The notes below the pieces were generated by a model. It was not told the origin of the DNA. It made no database searches and worked only from the letters and a program-made list of their open reading frames with translations. A program made the translations under genes and the position numbers. A DNA stretch of 64,000 nucleotides from Microcebus murinus (taxonomy: Eukaryota > Chordata > Mammalia > Primates > Cheirogaleidae). Positions 20,601-32,499 of this stretch are shown here, piece after piece. Within the stretch, counting starts at the first letter, position 1; each line of letters starts with the position of its first letter. Where the stretch lies: positions 29,481,501 to 29,545,500 of the forward strand of contig NC_134122.1 of assembly GCF_040939455.1 (NCBI RefSeq). The letters run 5' to 3'.

Positions 20601-20704
20601 GAAGAGGGAAGAACATACTGGATGTATCTGAGCACAGACCCAAGAGTGGCTGATGAGCAAGGTGGGCAGGAAAGGTCACAGGGCAGGGGTGGCTGCGGGA
20701 GGCT

Positions 20705-20890
20705 TCCCGAAGGGTGACTGCAAAGGGACATGAGGGACCTCTCTGGGTTGGAGGAATTGTTCTATGTCTCGATTATGGAGGTCGCCCAGGTACGCACTTG
20801 TCAGAACGATTTCACCATACGCTTAAAATGGGTCCATTTTCTTATATGTAAATTAGACCTTAACAAAATGATTTTAGTTTTAAAATATAT
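20705..20890 (+). repeat. L1M 3' end, sense
   Basis: GTGACTGCAAAGGGACATGA, GAGGAATTGTTCTATGTC and CTTATATGTAAATTAGACCTT match an L1 3' UTR in the opposite orientation to the preceding L1. The two are independent copies because both include the 3' terminal sequence. Confidence 0.6.
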
Positions 20891-21350
20891 CTCCCAAGAT
20901 GGGATGCTCCTCTCTTGGGAAGGGCAGAGACCTCAAGGATCCCCTGGCAGTGCCCCCTTGCAGCCTCTCCTGCTCCACCCCTGCCAAGCCACTATTTCTA
21001 CCTGAAGCTCTTAATCCCCCAAAAGGTCCTTTTGTGACATTGTCAGATGCAGTGAGCAGCTAATCTCAACAGTAAACTGGGATCAGGGCAGCCCGGCCCC
21101 ACCTTGGGCTTCTCCTGTCTCCCCAAGATTGGCACCCTGGCAGGTCAGGCCAGTCTGAAGTGGAGAAGCTGGGTCGGGGTGCTGGGGAAGCGGGACAGCT
21201 CTAGAAGGAAGTGGCTGCGTGGCTTGGTGATCCCCAGACAAGCAGGAACAGGGGGACACTTCCAGCTGGCCGTCCCCACCCCCATGCCCCCAGCCGGCCA
21301 ACCCCCTCCTCTCTCCCTTGGGCCCCAGCTCTCTGACCCTGCAGCACGAC
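20890..21350. other. Unique DNA, no gene seen
   Basis: No recognised repeat or gene. Confidence 0.4.
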
Positions 21351-21945
21351 TCAGGAGTTCTGTCCCATCACTCGACAAACCTCCACTGAGCACCTGCGAG
21401 GTCCCGGGCACAGCAGAGAGCAAGCCAGGGCACCTGCGGGAGCAACTGGGGGTCAAGCGTGGAGACAGACACAGCAAAGGGCCATTGCCAGGCACGAATG
21501 CAACTTGCTGGGAGGCACATGGGAGGGCCACCACTCATCGTACCGGTTCCGAGGAGGCTCCCTGCAAAAGCATGGCCTTCCCAGGGGACTAGAGAACAGG
21601 CAGAACTCAGCCAAAGAGAAGGACGAGAGTTCTTGGTCCAAGGATGAAGGCCCTGGCACATTCCGTAATGGCATGTGGCTCAGAATGGCTGGAAGGAGCA
21701 AACACAGAGAACAGGGAGGAGGACTGGGAGGGTGCTGGGGCCTGAGCTGCACAGCCCTGGAGATAGGACATGGCAAGGAATATTGTCCTGAAGGTGGTAA
21801 GAAGCAGGGTCATCTCTAAGCTGGACCCTACGCAGTTGGATCTACACTTTTCAAAGCTCATGCTTGCTACAGAGTGGGGAATGCATTGGAGGGAGTGAGG
21901 CTGGAGGCAGGAAGATGTTTCCAGAAAAGGCTGTGATTGGACTAG
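21350..21945 (-). repeat. L2 LINE, antisense
   Basis: CTCCACTGAGCACCTGCGAG at the left is the L2 3' end. CTGAAGGTGGTAAGAAGCAG and ATGCATTGGAGGGAGTGAGG at the right follow the reverse L2 coding-end order. The middle is too diverged to follow continuously. Confidence 0.5.
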
Positions 21946-21959
21946 GGTGGTGACAACAG

Positions 21960-22425
21960 ATATGGCAGAGATTGCCAGTTTTTCACCCAAATCATTTCCT
22001 CTTCCTCCTGGGCACATGGCTAGACCACACTCCCAGGGTTCCTTGTGGTCTGGTGTGGTCCTGTGGCTGAGTGCTGGCCAATAAATGTGGAAAGAGGTGA
22101 TGTGCACACCTCAAGTCCTGGCCCATAAAAATTGCCCATTTGCGGTAGTTCTCTGTGCTCTTTCTCTTTTTTCCATCTGAGTGTCAATACCCAGACTGAC
22201 CCAGGAAGCCACCCCCTGAAGATGGCAGAGCTGTCACAAACGTGGCGATGAGATGCTGGCGGTGGCCCGCGTGGAAGGAATGACAGCTCGGAGCAGACTC
22301 CCACTCAGTCTAGGAAAACCCCCACTGACCACACAGGAGAGAAAAACAAACGTGCATTGAACAAGTAAGCCACTAGAGGGGCTTACTCGTCACAGCAGCT
22401 AGCGTTACCCTAACTAGCGCAGAAG
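21960..22425 (+). mobile_element. MaLR-type LTR, sense
   Basis: CCTCCTGGGCACATGGCTAG, GGTGATGTGCACACC, TCTTTCTCTTTTTTCCATCT, GAAGATGGCAGAGCTGTCAC, and a 3' end AAGTAAGCCACTAGAGGGGC ... GCAGCTAGCGTTACCCTAAC match an MLT-class LTR. CCACTAGAGGGGC near 22370 is a partial CTCF-like motif. Confidence 0.55.
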
Positions 22426-22885
22426 AGAATGGAGTAGCACTGCTATAATAAAAACCTAGAACATGTGACACTGACTTAGGGAATGGGTGGCAGATGGCAA
22501 GGGAACAGACGCATCAGGTTGGAAGGCTGGGGAGCTAGTTCTGTGCTACCGCGGCAGAGCATTTGGCGATACTGCAAACATTTGGTCTGCGACCACTCAG
22601 AAGGCAGACCATGTGCCCACAGAGCCCGCGGCGTTAGGAACGAGGCGAAGTGTGTTAGCTGCCAGGGGCTGGCTTTAGTAAGACATCACGAGAAAAGATG
22701 AGCTCAGGAAAGATTTTTGGCCAGTTTATAAGCAAGCATGGAAGGGAATAAGGAAGACTCCAGAAATGTGGGGGTTTGCAGGGCTTGAAAAGCAAACTGT
22801 TTCTGGCTCTCAACTTTATGGATGTAAAATGTCAATAAAATTTACCCTAAAAAAAGAAAATGCCCTCAAAGGAAACAAACTTAAT
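22425..22885 (+). other. Unassigned DNA after LTR, possibly MaLR internal remnant
   Basis: The segment following the LTR (GGCAAGGGAACAGACGCATC ... GGAAAGATTTTTGGCCAG ... CAATAAAATTTACCC) could be decayed MaLR internal sequence. It holds no open frame of note and no recognisable domain. Low confidence. Confidence 0.3.
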
Positions 22886-24280
22886 TCAAAGGCTAGAAGA
22901 TAACTTGAACGCAAACCCCAATTAACATTTCCAGAGGGATTCACTAAGGAAACAAAAAAGAGCTCTGGAAAATTAAAACTATGTTTGCTAGAATTTTAAA
23001 AATGTAATAAAAGAGTGAGTGATTAGAGTCGAGGAATGTCGCAGAAAGTAAGAAAAAAGGGAAGGAAGATAAAAGATTAGATGTAGAGGGTCAACTGAGG
23101 AAATCTAATGGTTAACACCGAGTTCCAGAAAGGGAGGGCAGGGAATACGGAAGGAATAAATGATCAAAGACACACAGAAGAGAAGTTTCCAGAACAGATG
23201 GCCGTGAGCTTCAGATTGGACCTGGCCAAGTAGCTGGCACGACAAAGGAAACCAATGAAAAGGCACGTAGGAACATCCCTGAGAAACCTCAGTGGAAAAT
23301 AGATGGTCCTAAACCTTTCTGGGGGACAGAGATGGAACCAGGTCAACGAGGGGAAGAACCACGAATCAATTGGCAACAGAACTCGGGTCCACAGCACCGT
23401 CTATCAGAAAACAGCAGAGCAACACCTTTCACGTTCTATGGGGAAAGTATTTGCAACCTAGAATTCTACGCCCAATCAGACCAGCAAGCCACCCTGAGGA
23501 CCAAATAATTTTCTAGACAGCTGAAGTCTCAGCAAGTGTATCACCTACCCATTCCTCCCAGGAGGCAGCAAAAGTAAATAAATCAAGAAAGAGGAGGAAA
23601 TGGCTTGTAGGCAACGGTGGTTCCAGCCCAGGGGGAGAAACAAAGAGAAGTCCCTGGAGGACAGGGTCCGGCTTAGCAAAGATGATGGGTGAGTAAGAAG
23701 CATCAGAGAGGAACAGCCCAGGGAAAATGAGGGCCTCAGTAGATTTGATAGTTTTCCTAAAACATCAAAAGAACTTAACATGCAATAAATGTAAGCAAAA
23801 GAACAGCATTTAGGGGAAAAATTAGACCCCCCCCCCAAAAAAAAGCATTTGCAGACCCCCGGTACTGAGTTTTACAGTGAGCACTGTTGACATCACTGTA
23901 ACAAGGTAATCACTGATTATGTATTTTTAACTTTCATTATCAGCCTACAGACAAAGCAGGAAGACTTAATTAAGGTTAAAAATGCAAATCCTTTCAAGCA
24001 TAACAATGGGAAAGTGCAAAGGAGACATAGGAAAGGAAGAGTGAGGAAGAGACGGAACATGAGAAACTTGAAGAACCTCAGTGTCCTTATCTTGTGCAGC
24101 AGCTTGTCAATGAGCTATGAAACACAGTTCTGAAGATCACTGATAGAGTCACTGAAAATGATGGGGCAACTGGTGGGAGGAGGAAGGGGGCCGAGAGAGG
24201 GATAAATAAGTCTTCAGTTCACAGACCAAGAAGCCATCAGATATTATCTAAAACTGATAAATCAAGAAATATCCACATAG
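22885..24280 (+). repeat. HAL1 LINE (ORF1-type) remnant
   Basis: CACCGAGTTCCAGAAAGGG, GAAGTTTCCAGAACAGATGG, AGATTGGACCTGGCCAAG, GCAACCTAGAATTCTACGCC, AAATCAAGAAAGAGGAGGAAA and TTAGGGGAAAAATTAGACCCC run in the order of HAL1. HAL1 carries only an ORF1-type RNA-binding protein. Stops and frameshifts abolish coding here. 24000-24280 is weaker. Confidence 0.65.
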
Positions 24281-24344
24281 TGGACCTAGGTCATTCTTAT
24301 CGGCCACTCTGCATCCGGGCCACGCTCTGTTGTCTGGGGTCTCT

Positions 24345-24480
24345 CCCTCCTACCCATGGAAAGGGAGAAATGCCAAATACTCTTTCCCAGCCTCCCTTGC
24401 GGGCAGGGCCATGGTCATCCCCAGCTCTGCCAATGAGATGCCATGACTCAGACTTTAAACAAAGGCCATGAGATGAGGAA
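24345..24480 (+). repeat. Partial MaLR-type LTR
   Basis: TTTCCCAGCCTCCCTTGCGG followed by GGGCCATGGTCATC and CTGCCAATGAGATGCC matches the 5' part of the LTR seen at 15960-16455 and 21960-22425. Confidence 0.45.
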
Positions 24481-24518
24481 GCACAAAGTTTCAAAGGCTC
24501 CCCCGTACTGGTGAGGCT

Positions 24519-24597
24519 GGGAGGGAGGGAGGGAGGAAGGAAGGAAGGAAGGAAGGAAGGGAGGGAGGGACGGAGGGAGGGAGGGAAAGGAAGGGCT
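24519..24597. repeat. (GGGA)n/(AAGG)n microsatellite with G4 potential
   Basis: GGGAGGGAGGGAGG, then six AAGG units, then GGGAGGGAGGGACGGAGGG and more GGGA units. Runs of GGG separated by single bases fit the G-quadruplex rule. Purine-strand purity also permits triplex DNA. Length polymorphism is likely. Confidence 0.9.
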
Positions 24598-25830
24598 CCT
24601 AGAAGTGCCAGGGACCACAGAGCAGTGTCACATCAGGGCTGTTGGTCCCACAGGCTGCAGTGTCTGGGTCCAGCACAGCTCTTCATCAGGCTAAAGCTGG
24701 GGCATGAATTGGGGCGTCGTTCTGTGGGAGTCCCCCATCTCCAGACTCCCGCTGACTTTATGAATCTCCTAATATTCTCTAATGAATGTCCTTTCTCTTT
24801 AAATTACCCAGAGTTGATTTCTACCATTTGCACCTCAAAATGCAGACACAAGTGGTATGAGCGTGTTCCTCAGAGACAGGAAGGCTACCTCCAGGAAGAG
24901 CTGAACACAAAACAGCAACAAGTGCTGTCCCCGCAGGAAGGGACACGGGCAGGGCTCTACTGCTTTTCATCATCTAAGCCCCTCCAGACCATCTTCGTTC
25001 TTAACCCGAGTGCATTTATTAATTTGATTAAAATTTAGATTTTGTTTAAAACATGTTTAAAAAAATTGCAGGGGTCACGTTACAGTTGAAGACCAAGCCA
25101 AGGTGTGACAGTCAGGGTGGGGAGGAAGTCTCTGGCCAGGGTGCAGGTCGGGTGACCCACCAGGCTTGGAGGCCACCAGGGCAGAGGAGTGAGAGGAGGC
25201 CCCACCCTCCCCCCAGTCCCTAGCTGCTGTGGGCAGACATCTGCAGAAGAGCTGAGAAAAGGAGGCAGACCACCAGACTACTGAGCTATCAGCAACGGGT
25301 GGGTGCTGCAGGGAGTCAGATTTGGGTTCAAATAAGGAAGGAAGCCCACTTGGAGGAGTGAGTTCCCTGTCAGGGGAGGTGTGTAAGTAGAGGCTGCACA
25401 TCTGCCCTGAGTGCTGCCAGGACTCAGGCGTGAGAAGAGGCTCTCCTCCATCCCCGACACTCTCAGGAAAGGAGATGAAGAGCAAGGGAGGGACAGGGAG
25501 CACAAGACAGAGCCCAAGGCGAAAAAGGAGACGCCACAATAGCAGCTGCGGCAACAGCAGCTCAAGCCCTTATTTGTGGGGAATTTGTCTCCGCAAAAGA
25601 GAGACAGTGATGATGCTCAAATTGTCTCCTGAAATGAAAACCATCTGGAAAAAATACCAAATTCAACAGGACTAGTTTTTTTTTTTCCACTAAGAAACCA
25701 AGCCGATTTCAGTGCCATCTTGATTTATCTGTTTAGAGAGAAGGTCTTTATTCCCAGGGGCGGGGACCCCCTTCTAGCCAGATGAGGGCTCACAACCACA
25801 GAGAGGTTCCCTGTCTGAGCCTTTTGGTAA
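24597..25830. other. Unique or unassigned DNA, no gene seen
   Basis: Includes a 175-codon open frame starting in the GA microsatellite; its N-terminus is repeat-encoded (GREGGRKEGRKEG type) and the rest matches no family. A T-run lies at 25677-25686. No repeat assigned with confidence. Confidence 0.4.
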
Positions 25831-25834
25831 AACG

Positions 25835-26538
25835 CTGTTGATTGTGAAATACATCAGCTATACACAGACTGCATGGAATGCATCGGTACAGTTTATAATC
25901 ATTAAGTTAACACTCAAGCACCCACTTCGCCCACTTAAGAACTGGAATATTGCCAGAAGCTTAGAAGCCCCCTGTGTGCCCCTGGTGGTAGCCACTGTCC
26001 CAAATTTCAAGTTATTTTTTCCCCTTTTCTTTAAAGCCATCCACCTATGTATTCTTAAATGACATATTGTTTAGTTTTGCTTGTCTGCAACCTTAGTATG
26101 CATTGTGTATATTCTTCTGGGACTTTTCTTCTTTTGCCTAAACGTTGTTTAGAGAGTCACTTGCATGGATGTGTGTAGCTATATTTAATTTGCTTTTATT
26201 CTCTGCAGTATTCCATCCCGTGGATATGCCACAATTAGTTGCTTGCTTTATTGTTTACTTATTTACTTTAGTGTCGATGGACATTTGGGGTTTATTGTCG
26301 ATACGTACATCTCAGTGCACATGGAACAGCAAGAAAGTCTCCAAGGCGCACGAGCAGGACTGGAACTCCTGAGTCACAGGTCCCACGTATGTTCGACAGC
26401 ACAGTGTGACGCCAAACTGCTCACCACCAGCAGAGCATAAAACATCCATGTCTCTCATTCTAGATGAGAATGGTATTGGCTAACTTTTAAGTTTTTGCTA
26501 ATCTGGTAAATATGAAATTGTATCTCATTGTGATTTTA
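25835..26538 (-). repeat. L1M LINE, antisense (part 1)
   Basis: CAAGCACCCACTTCGCCCAC, TGGAATATTGCCAGAAGC, CCTATGTATTCTTAAATGAC and TTTAGTGTCGATGGACATTT follow reverse L1 3' sequence. The copy is then cut by the Alu at 26539. Confidence 0.65.
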
Positions 26539-26864
<326 letters not shown>

Positions 26865-27580
26865 TCTCATTGTGATTTTAATTTACATTTCCTTGATTAC
26901 GTGGTTGAACATTTTTTTAAAGGCTTATGACCCATTCTGTGAGACACCTGTTCATGTCTTTTACCCATTCTTCCACTGGATTGTCTTTTTTTTAAAGATT
27001 CATAGAAATTTGTTTTAAATTCTGGTTACTAGTCCTTTGTCGGTTATAGGAGCTCTGAATACCTTCTTTCTCCCTGTTGGTAGCTTGTGTTTTGACTCTA
27101 CACTGTCCAATGTTGAACAGATAATTATACCATAGTTGAATGTCTGGATCATTTCCTATCTGGTTTGTGGTATGTGCGTTGTATTATCCTATATTGTCTA
27201 TTTCAAAGTTTACTTTTCCACATTTTTCATCTTTAAGCAGGCTGGAATTGATTTTTAAGTAGAACATAGGATAGTTATCCAATTTTACTTTTCCTGGGTA
27301 TTTGAATAATCAAGCCCCTTTTACCAAATCGTCCATCTTTCCTCACTGATCTGTAATGTCTGCTCTGTCGAGAAACAAGTTTCCAAGTTCCCGGACTCCA
27401 CGTTCTGTTCATTGGTCTGTTTGTCCAGCCCTGTGCCAATATTACCTTATCCTAATTGCTATGTCTTCGAAATAATTCTCAAGACCTGGCAAGGATAGGG
27501 CCCACATTTTGTTCTTCTTGGCTATAGCCAAAGTCTTGTTATACTTAGCCCCTTGTTTTTCCATATAAAAGTTACCTTGT
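26865..27580 (-). repeat. L1M ORF2, antisense (part 2)
   Basis: TTTACATTTCCTTGATTACG, CATGTCTTTTACCCATTCTT, ACTAGTCCTTTGTCGGTTAT and TGTTCATTGGTCTGTTTGTC match the reverse complement of L1 ORF2. Stops are frequent; no coding capacity remains. Confidence 0.8.
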
Positions 27581-27920
27581 GGCCGGGCGCTGTGGCTCAC
27601 GCCTGTAATCCTAGCTCTTGGGAGGCCGAGGCGGGCGGATTGCTCAAGGTCAGGAGTTCAAAACCAGCCTGAGCAAGAGCGAGACCCCGTCTCTACTATA
27701 AATAGAAAGAAATTAATTGGCCAACTGATATATATATATAAAAATTAGCCGGGCATGGTGGCGCATGCCTGTAGTCCCAGCTACCCGGGAGGCTGAGGCA
27801 GAAGGATCACTGGAGCCCAGGAGTTTGAGGTTGCTGTGAGCTAGGCTGACGCCACGGCACTCACTCTAGCCTGGGCAACAAAGTGAGATTCTGTCTCAAG
27901 AAAAAAAAAAAAAAAAAAAA
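27581..27920 (+). mobile_element. Lemur-type Alu, sense, full length with TSD
   Basis: Starts GGCCGGGCGCTGTGGCTCAC and ends in about 20 A. AAATTAATTGGCCAACTG in the linker and GCTGTGAGCTAGGCTGACGCC in the right arm are diagnostic. AAAAGTTACCTTGT precedes it (27567-27580) and GTTACCTTGT follows the tail (27921-27930). Low divergence suggests a younger insertion. Confidence 0.97.
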
Positions 27921-27930
27921 GTTACCTTGT

Positions 27931-28250
27931 GAAGTTTCATGAAAAACTCTGCTGGGATTTTCATTGGAATTATATTGAATCTACAGATTAATTTAGAGAG
28001 AATTGACATCTTGACAATATTAAGTCTCCCTATCTATGAACATGGTATACCTCCTCATTTATTTAGGTCCTCTTAAATGTCTTTAAATAGCTTTTGTGCT
28101 TTTCTGCATTAAAGACTTTCACCTATATATGTTTGTACTGTTATAAATACTAACCTCTTTTAAACTGCATTTTCTAAAATGTTTTAGCTGATATAAAGAG
28201 AGGCATTTTTGCTATTTATGTATTACCCAAGTTTTATTTTGAAAGTTTTT
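27931..28250 (-). repeat. L1M ORF2, antisense (part 3)
   Basis: CTGCTGGGATTTTCATTGGA, TATATTGAATCTACAGATTA and CATCTTGACAATATTAAGTC continue the reverse L1 ORF2 on the far side of the Alu. Confidence 0.8.
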
Positions 28251-28251
28251 A

Positions 28252-28537
28252 TTTTGTTTTGTTTTGAGATAGGGTCTCGGTTGGTCACCTGGGCCAGAGT
28301 GTAGTGGTATCATCATAGCTCACTGCAACCTCAAACTCAAGCGATTCTCTGGCCTCAGCCTCCTGAGTAGATGTGACTACAGGGCATGACACCATACTCA
28401 GCTAATTTTTTCTATTTTTGGTAGAGATGAGGTCTCACTCTTGCTCAGGCTGGTCTCGAACTCCTGAGCTCAAGGGATCCTCCCGTCTTGGCCTCCCACA
28501 GTGCTAGGATTACAGGTATGAGCCACTGCACCTGGCC
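28252..28537 (-). mobile_element. AluJ-like SINE, antisense
   Basis: From TTTTGAGATAGGGTCTCGG to GAGCCACTGCACCTGGCC. It lacks the lemur linker and has the older form CATAGCTCACTGCAACCTC, so it predates the lemur-specific copies. Confidence 0.9.
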
Positions 28538-28754
28538 TCCATGTTATTTTTGGCTAGCATTTTAGTATTAAACTGTTTTCCACACACATGTTAGATATTA
28601 TCATTATTTTATACAGTCAAGGTTTATTTTTACCCTCACATTTAGCCTTATCTTTGTTCCTCAGTCCTGTTTGCATCTCAGTCTTTTCACCTGAGATCAT
28701 CCTCATTCCTCAAGTACAACCAAATTTCCTTTCATAAGGGTCTTGCCTCTTCTT

Positions 28755-29395
28755 TTCACACTCATGATGAATATAGAATTGATTGCTTCACTCAACAAAT
28801 ATTTATTTGCAGAACTGTTATGTGCCAGGACCTATTCTAAGCATTTGGGACAACTCAGTGAACACTCCTCCCACTCAAAAAAACCCCCAAAACAAAACAA
28901 AAAAAACCCAAAACATGACCTATGTAGACCTCATATTCTAGAATGGGAGTAGGAAGAATAAACAGTAAACAAAATAAATAAATCGAGTCTCCTGTGTGTT
29001 ACAAGGTGAGAATCTATGTCAAAAAGAAAAAGAAGAGCACAGTAAGGGAAGTAAGAAATGCCCGAGGGGTGGGGGAGGAGAGAGAGAGAGAATGGGAATA
29101 TTACAATATGAAACAAGGTCAAGGTAGACCTCAGTGACAAACACCTGTGCATATCTGAGGGGCGAATATTCCAGGCGGACCAGAGAGCTGGAGCAAGAGC
29201 CCTAAGATGAAAGCGTTCTTGCCATCTTCAGGGAAGAGCGGGGAGACCAGAGTGGATGGAACAGAGGGTATGAGGGAAACAATACTGTGACAGAGGTCAG
29301 AGAGATAACAGAGGTACCAAATCACATAGTGCTTAGAACCATTGTAACATGTTGAGCAAAATGAGTAACTACCTCAAAAATTTCAAGAAGAATGA
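28755..29395 (-). repeat. L2 LINE, antisense, long fragment
   Basis: CACTCAACAAATATTTATTT, CTGTTATGTGCCAGGACC, CTCATATTCTAGAATGGGAG, GGGCGAATATTCCAGGCGGA, GAGAGATAACAGAGGTACC and CACATAGTGCTTAGAACC keep the order of the reverse L2 3' region over about 640 bp. Confidence 0.75.
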
Positions 29396-30345
29396 CATTT
29401 ATCTGAGTTTTTGTAACAATCATTCTGGCTTCTCCACTGATACTTATAAGTTATTTTATTTCAACACATTGGAATTATTGCCTTATCCACTGTCCTCTGG
29501 TTTCCATTGTGGCTGTTGAGAAGTCAGCTGTCAACCTACCTTGTCATTCCTGCGTAGGTCTTCGTAGGTCTTTTGTAGCCTTCGCTCTTTGGCGGCAATT
29601 TTCCCCCAGCATTATGCAGTTTCACAGTGATGTGTTTGGAAGCATATTTTATTGCATTTTTTCCTGCTTACGAGTCATTGGAATTTCTGGATCTGCAGAT
29701 TAGTTTTTCAATAACTCAAGAAAATTCATAGCCACTATCATTCAAAATGTCGACTTTCCACATTCTTCCTATTATCTCCTTCTAGAACTCCGATTAGATA
29801 CATGTTAGATCTTCTCACTTTATCTTTCATATACCTTTGCTTCTTTTTAATATTTTCATCTCTTTTGACCATTTGCATTATGTTATGAATTATTTCTTTA
29901 GATCTCTCTTCAAGTTCATTAATCTTTTTCTTCAGCTGTGTCTAGTTTTTCCCCTTCCTCTGTGATGGAAGGGGAAAATCGGTGACAGATTTTTTTTTTA
30001 TTTTCAATTATTGTAACTTCCATTGGTACAAGTCCTGTTGGGTTCTTTTTCACATGTGTTCATGTTCCTATTTTCAAGCTTATCTTATATTTCTTTAAAC
30101 ATATAAACATAGTTCTTTTGCATTCTGTGTAATAATTTCAGTAATCATATGTTTGTGGGTTCAATTTTGTTGCTTGGATTTTTGTGATGTGACTGTGAGC
30201 TGCTCATTTTTGTTGGAAGTTTATGTGTGAGGCTTATTTGAGGATAAAAGTTATTAATCTGAGTTTCTAGTAGCTCAAGCCAACAATGCTTCTACTGGTA
30301 TCTGAGCTCAAGCTATTCCTCTTCTCCATCTCTTGGTATCTTTTT
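29395..30345 (-). repeat. L1M 5'-region fragment, antisense
   Basis: GGAATTTCTGGATCTGCAGA, CTTCTAGAACTCCGATTAGA, TACATGTTAGATCTTCTCAC and CTTCAAGTTCATTAATCTTT match reverse-complement sequence of ancient L1M elements. Confidence 0.6.
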
Positions 30346-30384
30346 CCAAAATTCTTTTGACCTCTGTCTTGTGTGAATGTGAAA

Positions 30385-30939
30385 ATAATACAGTCAATTT
30401 TTATTATTCTTATTAGTTATGTTCTATAAAGTTGCTGCAAACACTGAATTAACAAATACTGAAACATTGCTCCTAGGAGAAATATGTGTATGTACACACA
30501 CACACGTACATGCACATCGTGTAGTTCATAATCCTAAATCCTAAAAGCAATTCATTCTGGTAGAGTCTATTTTATTTATTTTACAAAAGAGAAAATGAAG
30601 TTTTGAGGTGTGAAGTGACTTGCTTGGGGCTGCACCACTAACAGGTGCCAGAGTTGGGATTCAAACCCTGTCCAACGGGCCCCAGAACAAGAACTTCTTC
30701 TGCTATTAACACATCGTCCCTCCCATTCTCTCTCTGGCCATCTCTGTATGAGACTGAAACAAAAAAGTAGAGGCTTGCCTTGTTCAGCCTCAGCTGGGAG
30801 CAGGAGCATTTACGTCTGTAATGACAGTGAAAATGAGTATCAACTCACTGTATCAACTTTAGGGTTACAAATACATTTCAGTGAGTAGGTGCATTTGCAA
30901 ATACAGCATCTGTGAATAACGAAGATTACTATATATTAA
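30385..30939 (+). mobile_element. Possible MER6/Tigger-like DNA transposon ends around a MIR
   Basis: Left part ACAGTCAATTTTTATTATTC ... GTTCTATAAAGTTGCTGCAA and right part ATACAGCATCTGTGAATAAC look like opposing ends of a MER6-type Tigger. Between them (30550-30705) is a MIR, which is older, so the two ends may belong to separate fragments. Tentative. Confidence 0.35.
30550..30705 (-). repeat. MIR SINE, antisense
   Basis: GTGAAGTGACTTGCTTGGGG, CACTAACAGGTGCCAGAGTT and GGGATTCAAACCC are the reverse MIR core. Confidence 0.7.
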
Positions 30940-31296
<357 letters not shown>

Positions 31297-31299
31297 CTA

Positions 31300-31690
31300 G
31301 ACTAACGATGAGGTTGCATCCAAATAAAACCATCTTAACACTGAAAATACTGTAAGTTGAAAATGCATTTCATATGCCTAACGTACCGAACACCATAGCT
31401 CAGCCTACCTTAAATGCGCTCAGAACACTGACATTAGTTTTCAGCTGGGCAAAATCATCTGCAACACAGTACACAGCAGAATACCGTTGTTACCCTCATG
31501 ATCGCGTGGCTGAGTGGGAGCTGTGGCTTGCCATCATATCCCAAGGGGGTACCGTACCGCATATTGCTAGCCCAGGAAAAGATCAAAATTCAAAATTCGA
31601 AGTACAGTTTCTACTGGATGCGTATCACTTTCACACCATCATAAAGTAAAAAACTTGTAAATCAAATCATCGTAAGTCAGACACTGTCTT
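31300..31690 (+). mobile_element. Tigger-like/MER DNA transposon, non-autonomous
   Basis: CTGTAAGTTGAAAATGCATT, TGCCTAACGTACCGAACACC, ATCGCGTGGCTGAGTGGGAG, CATATTGCTAGCCCAGG and AAATCATCGTAAGTCAGACA match a palindrome-ended MITE family I recognise (ends related to 'cttacgatgg...catcgtaagtc') but cannot name with certainty. No transposase frame. Confidence 0.6.
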
Positions 31691-31789
31691 GTATCTTCTG
31701 CCACAACTATCTTTTTAATAATTGTCCAGTGCTTTAAGTGTACCTCCAGGCAGCTATGGGGAGGGAGTGGGGAGGCTTGAGCAAAATGG

Positions 31790-31935
31790 GCTACTCCTCT
31801 GTGCCTAAGAATGTCATCTGTAAGATATGAATAGGAAGAAGAATGCAGGTTCAGATGATCAGATGGAATAATGCAAAGTGCTTGGCAAACAATAATGTAT
31901 GTGGAAGTGCTTAGCAAACAATAGAAGTGATAACG
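31790..31935 (+). repeat. MIR SINE, sense
   Basis: CTCTGTGCCTAAGAATGTC, ATGCAAAGTGCTTGGCAAAC and a repeat of GTGCTTAGCAAACAATA fit the MIR 3' half; the last part looks locally duplicated (31880 and 31909). Confidence 0.5.
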
Positions 31936-32370
31936 CCACTTGCACTCTTGCAATGGTCCCAAACACACAACTGCAGTGACATTCTGGTCCTGGGCACAAT
32001 TTCCAGATATTCCCCAGGGAACTGAAGTTTATGTAGCCAGTAAATGTCCCAGGAGCAATCAGACCCTTTCCACTTTTCCTGTTAGTCATTTGACACACTT
32101 TTGTTAAACAGCAATTACGAGTCCAACCCAGGAGACAGAGACATCAAAGGTGAGCTAAAGAGACAAATACCTGGCCCAGACCTCAAAGGATGGGCCAAAG
32201 GAAAGATCTGTCCAAAGTTGAGAAACTAAGAGAATGTTCCATCCACCCCAGCAACGTGAGGTCCTAAGGAAGGGTCTGTCCACCCTGACCGTGCCAGTAG
32301 CTCAGCGCGTCCATCCTGACCACACAAGAGCTGCTGAGGAGCGGCCAGTGGACTGACAGGAGCAGGAAAG
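31935..32370. other. Unique DNA, no gene seen
   Basis: A weak L2-like trace lies near 32095-32170. Nothing else recognised. Confidence 0.4.
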
Positions 32371-32495
32371 TGGGAGGACAATGAGGCAGGAGGAGAATGT
32401 ACTTCCAGGAGGTCAGAGGTCAATCTTGTCAACTGCTGCTGAGATGTCCAGCATGACACAGACTGAGAAGTACCCATTGGACCTGGCTCACGTGT
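32370..32495 (-). repeat. L2 LINE coding-region fragment, antisense
   Basis: GTCAATCTTGTCAACTGCTG, CTGAGATGTCCAGCATGAC and GTACCCATTGGACCTGG follow the reverse L2 reverse-transcriptase-end sequence. Confidence 0.5.
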
Positions 32496-32499
32496 CATC

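Noticed and set aside
19960..20890. Twin-primed (5'-inverted) single L1
   Set aside because: Both the antisense and the sense segments contain the L1 3' terminal sequence, so they are two independent copies.
24511..25038. Arg/Gly/Glu-rich N-terminal protein
   Set aside because: The repetitive start is the GA microsatellite; the remainder matches nothing.
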